From Dermacentor variabilis (Eukaryota > Arthropoda > Arachnida > Ixodida > Ixodidae), in assembly GCF_050947875.1 (NCBI RefSeq), contig NW_027460291.1, positions 21,969,368 to 22,033,367 of the forward strand: a stretch of 64,000 nt of DNA. Reading direction: 5' to 3'. Shown in pieces: positions 9,508 to 21,937 of this stretch; positions within the stretch are counted from its first letter, which is position 1; every line of letters starts with the position of its first letter. Position numbers and translations under genes: made by a program. Below the pieces are notes generated by a model that had not been told where the DNA came from, did not search any database, and saw only the letters and a list, made by a program, of their open reading frames with translations.

Positions 9508-12446
9508 TTAACCCTTTCAGGGTCAATTTTTTTTTTATTGCAGATTCCGATTCTTTTTAGGGACCTATTTCGAAAAAAATGTACTGTAATTTTTCTTGGC
9601 TGACCATAAGGTGAGAAAAAAATATTTTGCATTGGTATATATGTACTCTTCATTTATGAATAACAACAATAAAAAAGAAATAAACTTATAAGAATAAAAA
9701 ATGTGATGCACTGTTATACACATAGTTCAAGGCTTTGAAAATGCGCACACAAGAATATTTTGCAAGTCTCAAATGTTCCTGCTCATACACTAATATGTAT
9801 GTCTATAGCATAATCAAACTGCGCAGGTGCGTGCACTCAAGAAAACTGTGTGGTTGTGTGCCCATCAAAAAGCAAAATGTGTGGCAAACTTCCGCCAATC
9901 ATCATCTTATCGCCAACCAGAGGCAATTAGTTATCGAGATTCTCAAAGAAAGAAAAAAACTGAAACGCATGCACGGTGGCATCCTTCCTATGCGCACCCC
10001 TGTGAGCACTAAACAAACGAGAAACAAGCAGTCACCCTTTGAGCGATTAGTAATGAGATAGCCATTAGTTTTGCAAGCGAAAGAAGCCGAAACCGCCCGC
10101 CAGGTACCCAAGGGGGGACCCACCCCCCCGAAACTAAGACGAATACCCCCCACCCACGCCACCACTTCCCGCACACATTCCTAAAGCGCCGCCAAATCAA
10201 TGTTGAGACTTGACAGCTATTCGGCGATCAACATTTTGCTGCCTTTTTCCCTCCTTTTGGATGGCGGTAGTTATCGCCATCTCATGGGATGTGAAGGCCA
10301 GTTCCCTCATTTATTTGGTGCCCGTGCGATTAACTCCAGATGCATTCAGTTGCCACCATCTATTCAATGGTCATGCGCATTGTTGTTGCTTCGTTAGTTC
10401 AACCTTCTTCGTTTAGACTGATCCAGGTACCAGGAAAGGGTTTCAGCTCGTGGTCAGCTGGTCTGTATGCACGTGAAACGAGTTGCGGCCAGAGAAAATT
10501 CCAGTTGCGTTTAACTTTTCTTTTTGTTTCATTATTTCCTCGAGTGATGGCTCGCCGCGACGATGACAAATCCTCGGAACCATATACCTGTCATATGGGT
10601 TACATAAGGTGGAAAATAAAATAATGCGAGACAGCATCCATCATCAAACCCTGCAATAACCCTTAAACTCATAGGCAATATGACTGTCACCTGTTAACTC
10701 GTCTGGTTTTTCCATAATTTTACAGCTCTTTTTGTGCAAACTTGCCAGCTGGAAACAAGAGTCGCAAGGATTTGAGAAATTAAGTGATCTACTAGGGAGA
10801 CAGCCAATGCAACAGCCAAACAGGAAGGAAAGGCGAAAATTAGCAAATTTAAGTGTTATGAAAATATTTATGGATCAACATCTTTTTATTTAACAAGGAA
10901 GTAGAGAAAATGCCGCCGGAAGTGAAGAACAATTCCGTGTGTTCTGAATGACGCTTCTACAGTTATCATTCGAGCCGCCCAACGTAGCCACTTTTCTGCT
11001 GTGCTTATGTAGGTGTTTTTCTAACCTTCCGGTGGTGGGCGCAGTACGTGTAGAATCGCAGCTTCCTGTGCCATATGCAGTTGTACGCGACTGGCGGCCA
11101 CGCATCGTTACGTAACTTCCCAAATAACAATACGAGTTGCTTGTGGCACTTAACTTGTTAGAGCAGTAAACGAGGGATCCAAAAGAACTATGATTGTTCC
11201 ACAAATATATATTTCTGTATAATTCTTCCAGAGCTAAATCAAAAAACGCTAATATAGTCTGATGCAACTTAAGTCTGCAATGAAGCCCCGCCCATGCCCT
11301 CATAACTGCCAGCCACTGTTCCTCTGTGAAGCTGCAAATAATTTGTACCTTAAACTTTTTCTGTTACCCAATTAAGGTGCTAACAACAAAAATAAAATTA
11401 TTAGCGCGTAATTTTATACCTTTTCCCTTGCCTTTTATAGTGGAATGGTCAATGTCTAATTCTTTATTTAACTGAAGTAACATGCTTGCTTGGCTGAACT
11501 ATTTGTTGTGAAGTTTCACTTCAGTTGGCCGTGAAGTTTTATGAGTAAAACGGGTTCAGCAGTGAAATGAACTGCACCGCAAACTTTTGAAGAGCGAAAT
11601 ACTCAGACTCCATACATTTTGTCTCTGTCTGTTGTACACCTCACTGCTTCCGCAGATGAAAAGATTCTTCAAGAACAGCAGATGCTCCGAAGGTATCAAG
11701 TATGACGCCATTTTGAAAAGGTTGCATGACGACGATTTTGTTTGCTTCTGTGATTGGCTGGCGGAGTAACACAACTCCGCGCGGTCCGTGTGCCTTTGCT
11801 GCCAACTGCTGTTTTTTTTAAGTTCTGTTCTACTAAAGTAATCTTTATTTTACACTTTCGCTTCTTTACTTGTTCTTGGCAGTGCTCTTCCTGCGCATTC
11901 CTGCATGAGTCCATTTGACGTGTTTCTTTGTTTACCAAGTAAAGGAGAGGTGTATCGCACAGGCGTACCTGTAAAATATGCCTTATTTCATTTCTCTTTT
12001 GTGTGTTTATGCATCTTTATCGCGAATGGTGGGCGTTATTCACATTTGTACTAGTAAAAGTACCCCCCCCCCCTCTTTCGCATTGAAAAGTTACCTTGGG
12101 TTGCCCCCCCCCCCCGCCCCCCCAAGAAAATCCTCGGTACGTGCCTGCCGCCCGCAGAACAAAACCCAAACCGCCGCCCGCCCGTTCGCCAATGCGTGGG
12201 CGGTAGTATATAGACGTGCGGGAGCAAACTAGCTCTAAAACAAACCATGCAATGAAAACCAAGAGAGGGAGGCACATGAAAAAAATTCCCTGTGTTCCCA
12301 CATAGTGGCAGCACATGACAAAAGAAAAAGTTAAGACACTGGCGCGCTTTTTAAACATACAGATGGCGCCATAAATATACGGCATCGTCCATGTCGGACT
12401 TGTTCGTGGCGCCGTATATTTACGTCGTTGACCCTGAAAGGGCTAA
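9508..12446. mobile_element. piggyBac-like non-autonomous element
   Basis: TTAA at 9508-9511 is followed by CCCTTTCAGGGTCAA. At the far end TTGACCCTGAAAGGG (12428-12442) is its exact inverse, followed by CTAA, a one-base decay of TTAA. A 15-bp inverted terminal repeat starting CCCTTT beside TTAA is the signature of piggyBac elements. The interior has no transposase that I can recognise. Near the right end the segment ATAAATATACGGC (about 12371-12383) recurs inverted at about 12412-12424, a subterminal inverted repeat. The left end is only 60 bases downstream of the exon donor at 9448. Confidence 0.65.
12061..12124. repeat. Poly-C rich low-complexity tract
   Basis: Two long C runs (about 10 and 12 bases, then CCGCCCCCCC) lie within the piggyBac-like element. 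They give glycine/proline-rich spurious reading frames on both strands. Confidence 0.8.
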
Positions 12447-13182
12447 ACAGCACGGCAAGCGACACAGCACAAGTGCCGATGTTGTGCCTTTGCCTCACTG
12501 TTAATATTTACATAGGGGGGCACGAATATTGAATTATATATTTCAAATCGACTCTCGGGAAACTTTTTATGAAATTTAATGCATACAGATATTGGGCGGG
12601 ACAACACAATGCGGCTCATGCTCGGGAATTTCCTAGCAATGCATAACAAGAATGTAGCAACCGATCAGTAATATAGATATATAGAAATTGGTATATACAG
12701 TATGGTCTACTCTTATTAATGAGAACACCAAATTAGTTTGCCAGCACTGATTACAGCTCAGTTCTAGTATATGAAAGTCTGCAAAATATTTTTTTTATGG
12801 ATACGATTTCTGTTGAATGGAATCAAGGGCTTTCTTTTCCCTCTGAAACTAATGAATTAGTGATGTTTAGTTGTACTAAATACCAATGAGGTATTCAGTT
12901 GAATTGTTTGAGGTTTGAATAAGTTTATTCTTTCTTTCCAAACACAAAAGAAAGTGAAGCAAAAGCTAAAGGCATGTAGCCTGACAAGGGCTCTTGGTCC
13001 AGTCAGCATGTCAAGCGGAGAAAGTGCATATACGAGAAATTAAATTTGATGCAATTCCATTGCGTATATATAGACACAAAGTATACAATTTTCTGCAATC
13101 TAGCAGTGCAAAATAAAAGGGTGGTTAGTTTTGCGGAAATTTGGAGATACAAAGTAGTATTCACGTACACAGTGTAAATGCA
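12447..13182. other. No gene seen
   Basis: AT-rich intronic-looking sequence between two transposons. No open frame, terminus or tandem structure was recognised. Confidence 0.4.
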
Positions 13183-14509
13183 CAGTCGAACCCACTTATA
13201 CCAACATTCAGGTGCCACGAAAATTCCATTGTTATAACTGGGTTGCACGAAAAAGTCAAAATAGGGGGATGGCAGAGCTGTTTTGAGAAAACTATAATGG
13301 CGGGGACGCCAGTGCCCCTCCTCACCGCCTTCTTCCATCCGGCTCCTCATTGTGTTCCCTTGTTTAACTGCTTCCTAGGCACTCCAATCGCGTGTAACAA
13401 GCCATGGCTGTCGGTTTTAAAGAATGGCACTACTATAACAACTGCAAAGAGGGGTCACGAGTGGCAAGCGATATGTAAGCACCGCCGAGGCATCGCTATG
13501 GTGGCCCCAAAAGGGGCCTTTTAAAAAATGCGAGAAGGTTGCCGCGGCAGCCTATCAGCTTGGGAAATCCAGAAGCACCACTGAAGCGAGATCACCACAA
13601 GCATCTCACCATGAACTTCTCACTGGCTTGCACGAGAAAACCCTATGTCCGTCAGCCTTGCATGCTCCACGCGAAGCTTGCCGACATCCTTATCCAAGGC
13701 ATGCAGGTGCTCCACGTAGTGCAGGGGTAGCTTCTTCGCGAAAACAAAGCCCTGGAGCTTTGTTTCATCATCTGCCAGGCCTCCTGTGAGGACAACGTTG
13801 AGGCAGCCTGCACTACAGCATCATTGCTGCCATCGCTATCTGATGCAAACACGTACGCGATGATTGCCTAATTGGTTAGAAGCACTTAGTTTACAAATTT
13901 ATAGCAGTGCGCTTTCTTTTTACCGGCAACGTCATGCATTCCTGATGATCAGCGGGTAAATTAGCCATCTTCCATTTTGGCGGCAAGAAACCATGTGACT
14001 GGGAACAATTTCGACGCAACCAACAAAGACTAGCGCGAGCGATAAAGCTGTTTGCAGAACTGCCATGTAACTGCACTGAATGAGAAGCCAACTACGCCAG
14101 CGAGCAGCGCAGTTGGCACGGCCCATTCATGTTTCCAAGGGTAAGGCGGCATAGAGCTGTGGATCCAGCCCATTCGTGTTCAGAGGGGTGGAAGGGCGGC
14201 GGGAGAGAGGCACGCGGAGATGGATGGAAAATGAGCCCGCTGCAGCTGTTGGAGCAGCAGCCCATTGTGTAGCGGCTCGAATTTCTCATTTTCTTTTTTT
14301 CTTTTCACCGATTTCGCATTTCACTACCTTTTGGCTTTGACACGCAGCAGCCAGACTTCATTGTTATAACCAATAATGAGGCATCAGGGCATTGTAGTAA
14401 GCGGATTATTTCACGATTGAAAACATGCAAAAGTTGACGGGGCAGCAGCTTGTCATTGTTGTTACAGATATATTGTTAAAACCGGAATCGTTATAAGTGG
14501 GTTCGACTG
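13183..14509 (-). mobile_element. Internally deleted Tigger-like element (copy 2)
   Basis: Inverted termini are CAGTCGAACCCACTTATA (from 13183) and its near-inverse ending GTTATAAGTGGGTTCGACTG at 14509. Subterminal copies of GTTATAAC follow. The element is 1327 bp and carries a remnant transposase on the minus strand. The flanking dinucleotide is CA on both sides rather than the usual TA. It shares its interior with 38344-40392 in the opposite orientation, including the same internal deletion. Confidence 0.75.
13652..13968 (-). pseudogene. Tigger transposase remnant, N- and C-termini fused
   Basis: ATG at 13968 gives MANLPADHQECMTLPVKRKR followed by TAINL, the basic start of a CENP-B-type helix-turn-helix. 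Within a few codons the sequence jumps to the acidic C-terminal linker (YVFASDSDGSND) and QAASTLSSQEAWQMM. The whole DDE core is missing. Copy 3 has the same junction, so the deletion happened once before both copies spread. It cannot be active and would need a full-length Tigger transposase in trans. Confidence 0.6.
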
Positions 14510-14907
14510 CAATACATAAAAATACTGAGAACAATAAATCTGGCGCAAGATAACTCACACAATTATTTGAGACATAGTTTATTTTCACATATAATGCATT
14601 CACGCATACACTTGAAAGTTTTCAAAACACATACAAAAGAATACAAGTAAAATTTATATGGAAACACAGAAGAAAATCTCAGTTTTGCGCAGTACCATAT
14701 TCTAACACTAATCTTCTAATATGCTTTTTATTGATGCACTGATTAAAGTTAATGTTCTGCCCTATTCCATTGAACAAATTGGGAATTTGGTAGTTTATAT
14801 GCTGTGTGCCATAATTAGTTCTAATTTGCAATTTCTCCTCAAGCAATACTGTGGTGAAGGTTTAATTGATGCAATTCTATATAATTGATTTTTTTATATG
14901 CTGTATT
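14510..14907. other. No gene seen
   Basis: AT-rich sequence between two DNA transposons, with no feature recognised. Confidence 0.4.
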
Positions 14908-16304
14908 AGACTTCAAACCTGCGATAACGAAATCCCTGCAATAACGAAATATTTTTGTATTCCCTGCGACTGCCTATGGGGAACCAGCGCTGGATAGGCG
15001 GCGCGTCGAAAAGAGTGTGTTGCACGCCGCCCTGGCGACGAAACGCGGCATATTTCAGCCTCTCGACCAGACGACACACGTGCGCGGCCGTATTATAGTT
15101 CGTATGTTTCCGTTTTTGCGCCGCTTCAAGTGGACAGCTTTCGTAAAGAAACTAGTGCCATCGAGTGAAGAAATCACGAAAGAAGCTTTTTAAGCTTTAT
15201 ATATTTTCCACAGTGTGTCGCGGCGAGCACGTGTGTTTCTTTAACGGTTGCGCCGTGGTTGCGGTTTAACGTGGTTTAACGGTTGCGCTTGCGTGGCAGC
15301 CTGCCTCGCAAAGCTAGCAGCTATGGCTCTGGTCGTGCTGCGCTATGGTTTCGGAAGTATTAGTTGGCCTGAAGACATTCCATACTTCTCTGGCTAGACA
15401 TAAAAAATTCTGATGTTACTTCGTCACAGCAGTCAATGGAGAAGAAAGCTTTATCGCATCAGCTGACTCGTGCAAGCAAAGGTTTGAGTGCTCTGCTGCT
15501 GGATCTGTAACAACGCTGGCTACGTTTAGCACTAATTACATAAATTTACCGGGTGCATCTTAGCGCAGAGTCCTCATCCGCATGCACATTATTAAAAACA
15601 CATAGGCGGCTTAGTTGCGCGTGCGCCGGCAGTATGCGCACACAACTCGTATTACAAGGCAGCTTCCCTACCACATAATTATTGGCAATGAATGGATAAT
15701 ATTTACCTTTCGTATCGTTCGCTTGGTGCGTTGGCGTTGGAAGGGGCTTGGCAGTGGTATTGCGAAGGAAAAATGGTTGGTGTACATATGCCGGATGGTG
15801 CATGCTATTACTCATTTTGTTTCCGACGAAATACCGACTGTAGATTCTGCTGTTTGGTACTGTCTGCCACGGCTGACCGTCTTCACTATCGTATAAACCA
15901 AGCACACACGCGAAATTCGATTTAGAAACCAACCCGACACCGCTTGACAGGGCGACAAGACGGGAACTTACTCCGCTCGCCTGACTGCTTGGATCCAACG
16001 CCGCCTCCGTTCTTGTTCTTAGGGTTCAGATGGAAAGACGCAGGATACATCCTCTCTCATCCCGACATAGTTGTGGCACTTGTATACGCAACGGTATCGT
16101 CGGCGTCCTTTTGTTTTCCTTTGACTTTTGGGGCACGCAACGCCACTACCAGTAGCAATTTTCGCCCACGGGAGCAGCTGCATTGTGCGCGTTCTGACCG
16201 CCAGGGCGGCGCTGCAGGCGTCGTGAAAACTCCAGCGCTGGTTCCCCATAGGGTTCAATGCATTTCATACCTATCGACAAGGAAATGTCGCTGTACTACA
16301 ATCC
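14908..16304. mobile_element. Element with long terminal inverted repeats, no transposase
   Basis: The left arm begins near CTTCAAACCTGCGATAACG, with repeated ATAACGAAAT motifs. A perfect 22-base inverted repeat joins 14973-14994 to 16231-16252, and a second block (GCCGCCCTGGCG / CGCCAGGGCGGC) inside it extends the arms. The right edge reads ATCGACAAGGAAATGTCGC. The family recurs as a 134-base miniature at 52431-52564 that carries the two outer ends without the middle. The GATAACGAAAT style of terminus is pogo/Tigger-like, but no transposase is visible. Minus-strand open frames at 15546-15998 match nothing I know. Confidence 0.5.
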
Positions 16305-16544
16305 TGTATCAACAAAATTTACCGGAATGTAACCCTGCTTATTGCTTCCTCGTGCAAAGATAGTAGACTCCAAAATGTGCTCAAATGTGATTGCTTCGCA
16401 CTAAAATTGCGTAAAATACCACCTCATTACACTTGTTTACAAAAACAACCAAGCGCCGGAAGCAATTGTGTACTCTGGAAACCCGTCATGGCCACCATCC
16501 TTGTTGTTGATTGCCTGTTTGAAGGGCCACGCACGTTGCTACTG

Positions 16545-19370
16545 CATACTTGCCAACTCTTCCGAATTTTCCGTAAAATGTACGAATTTCAAGCAGTCTC
16601 ACAATTTATGACTCTTGCTTGAAATTTTAAGGAAAACATTTTATTTGTCAAAAAAAAGAAAGTTAAAATGTAGTAAAGCCACACCCTGGTACCTTGCGCC
16701 ACCATGATAGGGCAATACGTATGTGTGGTATCACCATCAGCAGCTGCAAGGTTGTAGTGACTTCTGTCGTCTACTAGGGGGGTCACGAATCCGTATCCAA
16801 AGCTCGATAGTGCCGATAGCACCTCTAGCGCCTCCGCAAACCGGTTGCCATGCTGTTGCCTTTGTTCGTGCGAGCGTGCGGGTTTGGACTTCAGTCAGCT
16901 TCAGTCGCTGCAGTCTTGGCCTTGCCTTTTGTGTGACTAGCTGCCGCGTCGGACGCAATGCGACTCTGGCCTGTAGCGGCTTCGCAGTGCAATGGCGGGC
17001 TCGAAGCCCTGACACTACTTCTAAGTGTTTTTGAAATCATGCACGGCAGAATTTCCGTGCTTCGTGCCGTCGAAGAAAAGGGAGAAGTTCGGATTCTGCA
17101 CCACGTGTGCCTGTGATAAGAACATCTCGCATGGCGGCAAGTCTGACAACAAGGTCCACGTCACTTCGAAAAGGCATCAGGGATACGTGCGAGTCCTCGA
17201 CAGCCAGCCAAGCCCAGCAAGTTTTGTACGCAGCGACAACGACCTTGGTGTGATTCGTGCAGAATGCCTCTTCACAGCGTATTTAGTTGAACACAACAAC
17301 CCACTGAGTTTCAGCGATCATGCGGGACCACTTTTCCAGAAGATGTTCCCCAACTGCAAAGAAGCGAAACTCTACGCCTGCGGACGAACAAAAACGACGT
17401 CAATTGTTCGGGAAATGGCTGCAAACGCGGAGACTCCTTTGCTTGGTGCCCTAAAACAGCAAGTACTTTTGATTGCTGTGGACGGCAGTAACGATAGGGA
17501 TACACAACTTTACCCTATTGTTGCGACATATTTCATTGAAGAAACGAGTAGAGTCGAAAGCTGCCTTCTTTGCCTCGGGACAATCCAAGGGGGAGCGACG
17601 GGTCACAAGATTGCAAATCTGGTTCTGGACTACATGAACTCTTGGAATTTGTCTCTTGGAAACCTGTTGGTTATGTGTTTGCACAATGCCAATGTAATGA
17701 TCGGCAAGAAAAAAAGTGTTTCTACTGTGTTGAGAGAGGCTCAACCAGGTTTGATAGGGGTTGGTTGCCTGTGCCATCTCATAAACTTGGCTGCCCAAAA
17801 AGGAGCTTCATGTCTTCCTGTAAAGGTTGATGAGGCTTTAGCTGACATTTTTTTTTTACCTAGAGAAAAGCTCGAAATGAAAAGATCGACTTAGAGTTCC
17901 AGAAAATGCATGACACCAAGGTCAGAAAGATGTTGAAGCATTCGCCGACACGTTGGCTGTCGTTGGGAAAGTGTTTGAAGAGGCTGCTCGATCAGTGGTA
18001 ACCACTACTCAGCATTATTTTTTATCTGAAACAAAGCAGTGCAGCAAGCAGAGCTTGTTTTTGGAGTCATACCAAATTCCAAAGACTTCCTCACAAACCT
18101 CCAAGAATCCTGCACTGACCCCAAAGTCTGCTACACATCTTCACAGGACTGCTGCAGGCCTTGGGGGAAAAAAAGCACCGACGGTGATAAACTCTCGCTA
18201 AAGAGGGAAGGAGCTCATCCTTAACCCCAAGCGAAATAATTGAAACTTAATACCAAAGATTCTGGGAAGCCAGCCATGTGACCCATGAGGAGCGCCTGTT
18301 TTATTTTTTTGTCATCGGAGCTAAACAGGCCATGCTGTCTTTTTCTCCAAAATGTTATGCCGCTTTTTGAGAAGGCAAACTGCCTTCTTGAGGCACAGGC
18401 TCCTCAGGTTCATCTACTGAGGGGCCTCTTGAACTGCTCTTTTCGAGGATCTCCTGTCTAGATTTGTGCACCCAGGTGTTGTCAAGGCATGTCATTCATT
18501 GCTGGAAGTTGACTATGAAGCTGCAGAGAACCAGAAAGGTGATGAAGACAGCCATTGGCAGCACAATCGACTGTGTGGTTGAGACACTGAGCTGCATTGA
18601 GAGAGAGCAATTCTTCTCTGCTGTACATCTGTACTTAATGGTAGCATGGGATTACATTCGCCACAAACTCCCGCTAGAATGCTTCAATCTCAAAATGGCT
18701 GAAGTTGCTCAAGTACAAGCTCTGAACACTGCTTCATTAAACAGTGTACGTCATTTTATTATGGCGTTCCCGGCTACCCTACCCCAGCAGAGTGGCGAAT
18801 CAAAAGAAGAAGCAATTGACGCCTTTGAAGTCGACTTTGCCAACTTGGAAGCATATCGGATTCCAGCCGAAATATTGAATGAACCAAGGTGCAACGTGCA
18901 GTGATCCGATTTAGGAAGCGTTTGAAGTGTCGACGGATCGCTCAGGTTACACAGAATTTCAATGGTTATGCTGGATATTCTCTTCATTTCCCACAGCAAT
19001 GCTGAATGTGAGAGAATATTCAGCACTGTGAACAAAACTCGCACGGAGTTTTGCTCATCTGTGTGTGAGAAAACACTTGAAAGTCTGCTATTGGTCAAGG
19101 GGCACCAGAGTGTTACTTGCTTTGAATGAACCTACATGGAGAAGTTTCTGAAGCAGGCAAAGTCGGCAACAGCAATATCATTGCAAAAATAAATTGTGCC
19201 CCAGTGGAGTTTTTGCTCTTCACTCTCCAATACAGGGATTTTACTTGTGGTTGTGAAAACGTGAGTAAGCTTGTCGCGAAAGGTAAATCTCTAAAAAAAA
19301 AATAGTGCTGCCGTGCACCTTCTGCCGTGATAGTTTTACGAATTTCCAAATCTTCAGATTGGCAGGTATG
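16545..19370 (+). mobile_element. hAT-superfamily DNA transposon, degraded
   Basis: The left terminus CATACTTGCCAACTCTTCCG is followed by AATTTTCCGTAAAAT. The right terminus on the other strand reads CATACCTGCCAATCT, then AATTCGTAAAACTA, so these are imperfect inverted repeats. They flank a hAT transposase pseudogene. The flanking 8-mers (TTGCTACT left, TTACCGAC right) are only partly alike, so the target-site duplication is decayed or misplaced. A presumed 5' UTR of about 480 bp precedes the coding region. Confidence 0.65.
17025..19130 (+). pseudogene. hAT transposase (ZNF862/KIAA1586-like)
   Basis: The first 289 codons are open. They contain a BED-like zinc finger (FCTTCACDKNISHGGKSD, then H and H at SKRHQG), then CLFTAYLVEHNNPLSFSDHA and LFQKMFPNCKEAKLYACGRT, a block shared by hAT-derived ZNF862- and KIAA1586-like proteins. 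IAVDGSNDRDTQLYPIV carries the first catalytic Asp region. After a frameshift near 17890, HSPTRWLSLGKCLKRLL gives the conserved R-W motif. The middle is full of stops. An open piece follows at 18464-18904. The C-terminal dimerisation block ISHSNAECERIFSTVNKTRT, then LESLLLVKGH, ends near 19110. The order is right for a full-length hAT of about 650-700 codons, but at least three frame breaks inactivate it. Confidence 0.8.
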
Positions 19371-20764
19371 TTACCGACATGTTGCGACGGTTTTTGCACA
19401 TCTAATGCGACGCTTAATGTGTGCCTCGGTGAACAAAATGCAGCGAAAGCAAGGAAATCCACGCCCCATTGACGTGGAATTGTTTATGGCACTTGAAATG
19501 GTGGTCTTAGCATGGAGTGCCACGCATCAGGCCGTGACTGAGCGAAGGAATACGCATCCCTTGCTTCAACAATGCTGTTTTTGGTGCCACCCGACAGGCA
19601 TCGCACACGGATTCGGCGACAGACGTAGATTTGCACAAAGGGGCCGTAATCTTGATCAATTGCCTTTAAATATTTAAGATACGATCATTTTCGCGCTCGG
19701 CACTGGACGCATAGGCGCCTGCGGGTGACAGCGTGTGCTGTAGAAATTCCGCTGCATGCGTGAAGCGTCCGGTACCAAGTTATGCAGAATCTTGCAAAAG
19801 TGATCGCATCTCTGAAAGCCACTGGCCGAGAATACTGCTCCCCGGCAGTGCTGCCACTGCTGATCAACGCATGTGGCGCACTTTGTGCTGTCGGCAGTGT
19901 GGTTCTATATCCTCGAGCAGAGCTTGCCCAAGAAGGCCGACGGAATTCGACAGCAAAATTGCGTTCTGCGACGCATTACCTATCTGTGCTGTCTCATTTT
20001 GCAACAGTGAAATCCTCGCAAAAGTGAATTTTTTTCGAATTCCTCGCGGACTTTGTTATTGCGAGGTTCAACTGTAGTTTACAAGTATATATCTGGGTTA
20101 CGCTTAGTATTTCATGCTTAAGAAACAGTTGATGAGTACGTAACTGTGGACCTGTGTTTTACGGCAGTCTTTTATTTATTGCTTAGAAAGTTCTTTCCTG
20201 TTTGTCTCCAAAATGCAGAAGGGTTATCCCAAACAACGTTACTAGAACCAACTCAGTTTCAAAGCTGTGCTGGAAACATGGGCCCCGTGGTGGTCGCGAG
20301 AACAACTGGCACTGCGATCAAGTCGTGCTACCCGCAGTGCTTCTGGTTGTGCGCCGCCTTCACTGTGGGTGCGTCTCCGTGTGGTTGTTTTGTTGCTGTG
20401 CATTTGTTGCCTCCTGCAGAAGTTTGTGCGGAGGTGTGAAGCCTGGCTTGTGTCGAGCATGTAATATGCCGACGTGTTTTGCTCCAGGTTGAAAAAGCAG
20501 GTGTAAGTTGTCAGCTAAGCACCACATTTAGCGTGTAAGCATTCTTTGGCGAGTACCGCAGGTCTGAAAAGTGTAATGCCTTGTATCTGCACAAAAATGC
20601 ATAATTTGCGAAGACGTTTGTTATAATAATATAAATGTAGATGATTGGTAGCTTTATAAGGGATAAGGAACGATTTAAGCAAAAACAAATACAGTAAAAT
20701 GGATCACACAGAATACCCATAGAAATTATAGGGCTCCATAGAAAATGCATGGGGAAGCTTATAA
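19371..20764. other. No host gene; Tigger-like end at 20020-20076
   Basis: 19371-20019 has open frames I cannot identify, possibly the flank of the element into which the hAT inserted. 20020-20076 ends TTATTGCGAGGTTCAACTG, the inverse of a CAGTTGAACC-type terminus like those of Tigger elements nearby. 20077-20764 has nothing recognisable. Confidence 0.35.
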
Positions 20765-21030
20765 TAGTAGGGGTGGGCCAACTTGAAATTTGGAAGTGGG
20801 CCAACTTGAAATTTGCGGAAGGGGGTTGGGTGGGCCAACATGAAGTTTGGACATGGGCCAACATAAATTTGGGGGTGGGCCACCTTAAAATTTAGGGTTG
20901 GGTCAACTTTCATTTGGGAGTGGGCGAACTTAAAATTTGGTGTCATGCCAACTTGAAATTTGGAGCTGGGGCAATGTGAAATTTGAGGGAGGGCAAATTC
21001 AAATTTTTGTCTTGGGCCAGCATGCAATAC
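20765..21030. repeat. Degenerate ~22-bp tandem repeat
   Basis: About ten to twelve imperfect units of GTGGGCCAACTTGAAATTTG, with spacing of roughly 20-26 bases and variable G runs. Units differ by several substitutions and small indels, so the array is old. On the minus strand it reads as repeated N-F-K-L-A-H-P-Q-like peptides in an open frame of over 100 codons, which I take as a by-product of the repeat. Confidence 0.8.
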
Positions 21031-21937
21031 GATTTTATTCAAGGAAAAGCATAGCTTATGTGGGATGTAAGGGACCTCTCCATTTGCAGATGACAGGATA
21101 AACAATAATTTTAAAGCTTTTTTATGCTATCCGGTAGTTCTGTTTCACTTTCTCCCTCATTAGCTATCCAGCTTTTATCCCCTCCGACATAATCGATTAT
21201 GACTGCGTTATTTGGTGGAGACATCCGGTCACAATTGAGGTTGGAGTAGCTTTGCAGTATAGCACAGCCGTTGAAATCGAACCGTACACGTCACCCTTAG
21301 GACTCGTACTGCTCTTGCGAAGCTGTCACTCATAGTGAAAACCATGAACTCTAATTACGAAGGTAGTGTAGCTTTTCAGTGGAGTAATAAATCGACGCAG
21401 ACGAATGAACGTGCGTGCAATACCAAGCTGCCGTGCTGCTGCAGCCGATGCAGCCAACAGGTAGCTGGACTACGCCAATGTTACTAGACTAGGTTCAGTT
21501 TTCAAACTTCTGTGACTGCGTGAACCCACCACCGATCCTCTCATCTCGTGGTGCTGCTGTCACAATTTGGTCGGTCAGCACGCTGCGGACGGGGTGGCGA
21601 AGCACTGTCTGCGGCTGTTCACGTGTTTTGGCGGTGTATATACATGTGTGTTTTGCTGCAGTCTCAGTGCTTTTTGTGACACTCTTGTGTATTTTCAATG
21701 CCGTGTGCATTTTGACGATTTACGGCCCGTATCATCCAATTTTATTTGGTGATGTGAATGCATATCTATGCTGCGTTCCTGCAGTGAGAACCTGCCTTGA
21801 ATGTGTAAGTCTGCTTGCAAGCGAGCAAAGCTCACATAGGTTTTAACATTGCATTTGTGATTGTGGTGCTGTGATGATAGAAATAGTGTTAGCTTCATTT
21901 TTTTTTTTATCCCAAAATGAACTGCTGAGAGTGTATA
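21031..21937. other. No gene seen
   Basis: No transposon terminus, splice-flanked exon or tRNA-like structure was recognised. A 108-codon plus frame at 21520-21846 is Cys/Val-rich, could be chance, and has no recognised relatives. Confidence 0.35.

Noticed and set aside
12017..12385. Glycine-rich 122-codon minus frame
   Set aside because: The glycines come from poly-C runs inside a piggyBac-like element; no homology recognised.
20765..21030. CRISPR-like repeat array
   Set aside because: Units are degenerate and adjacent with no constant-length unique spacers, and the DNA is clearly animal nuclear sequence.
21520..21846. 108-codon plus frame
   Set aside because: No motif recognised, no splice or promoter evidence; could be chance.
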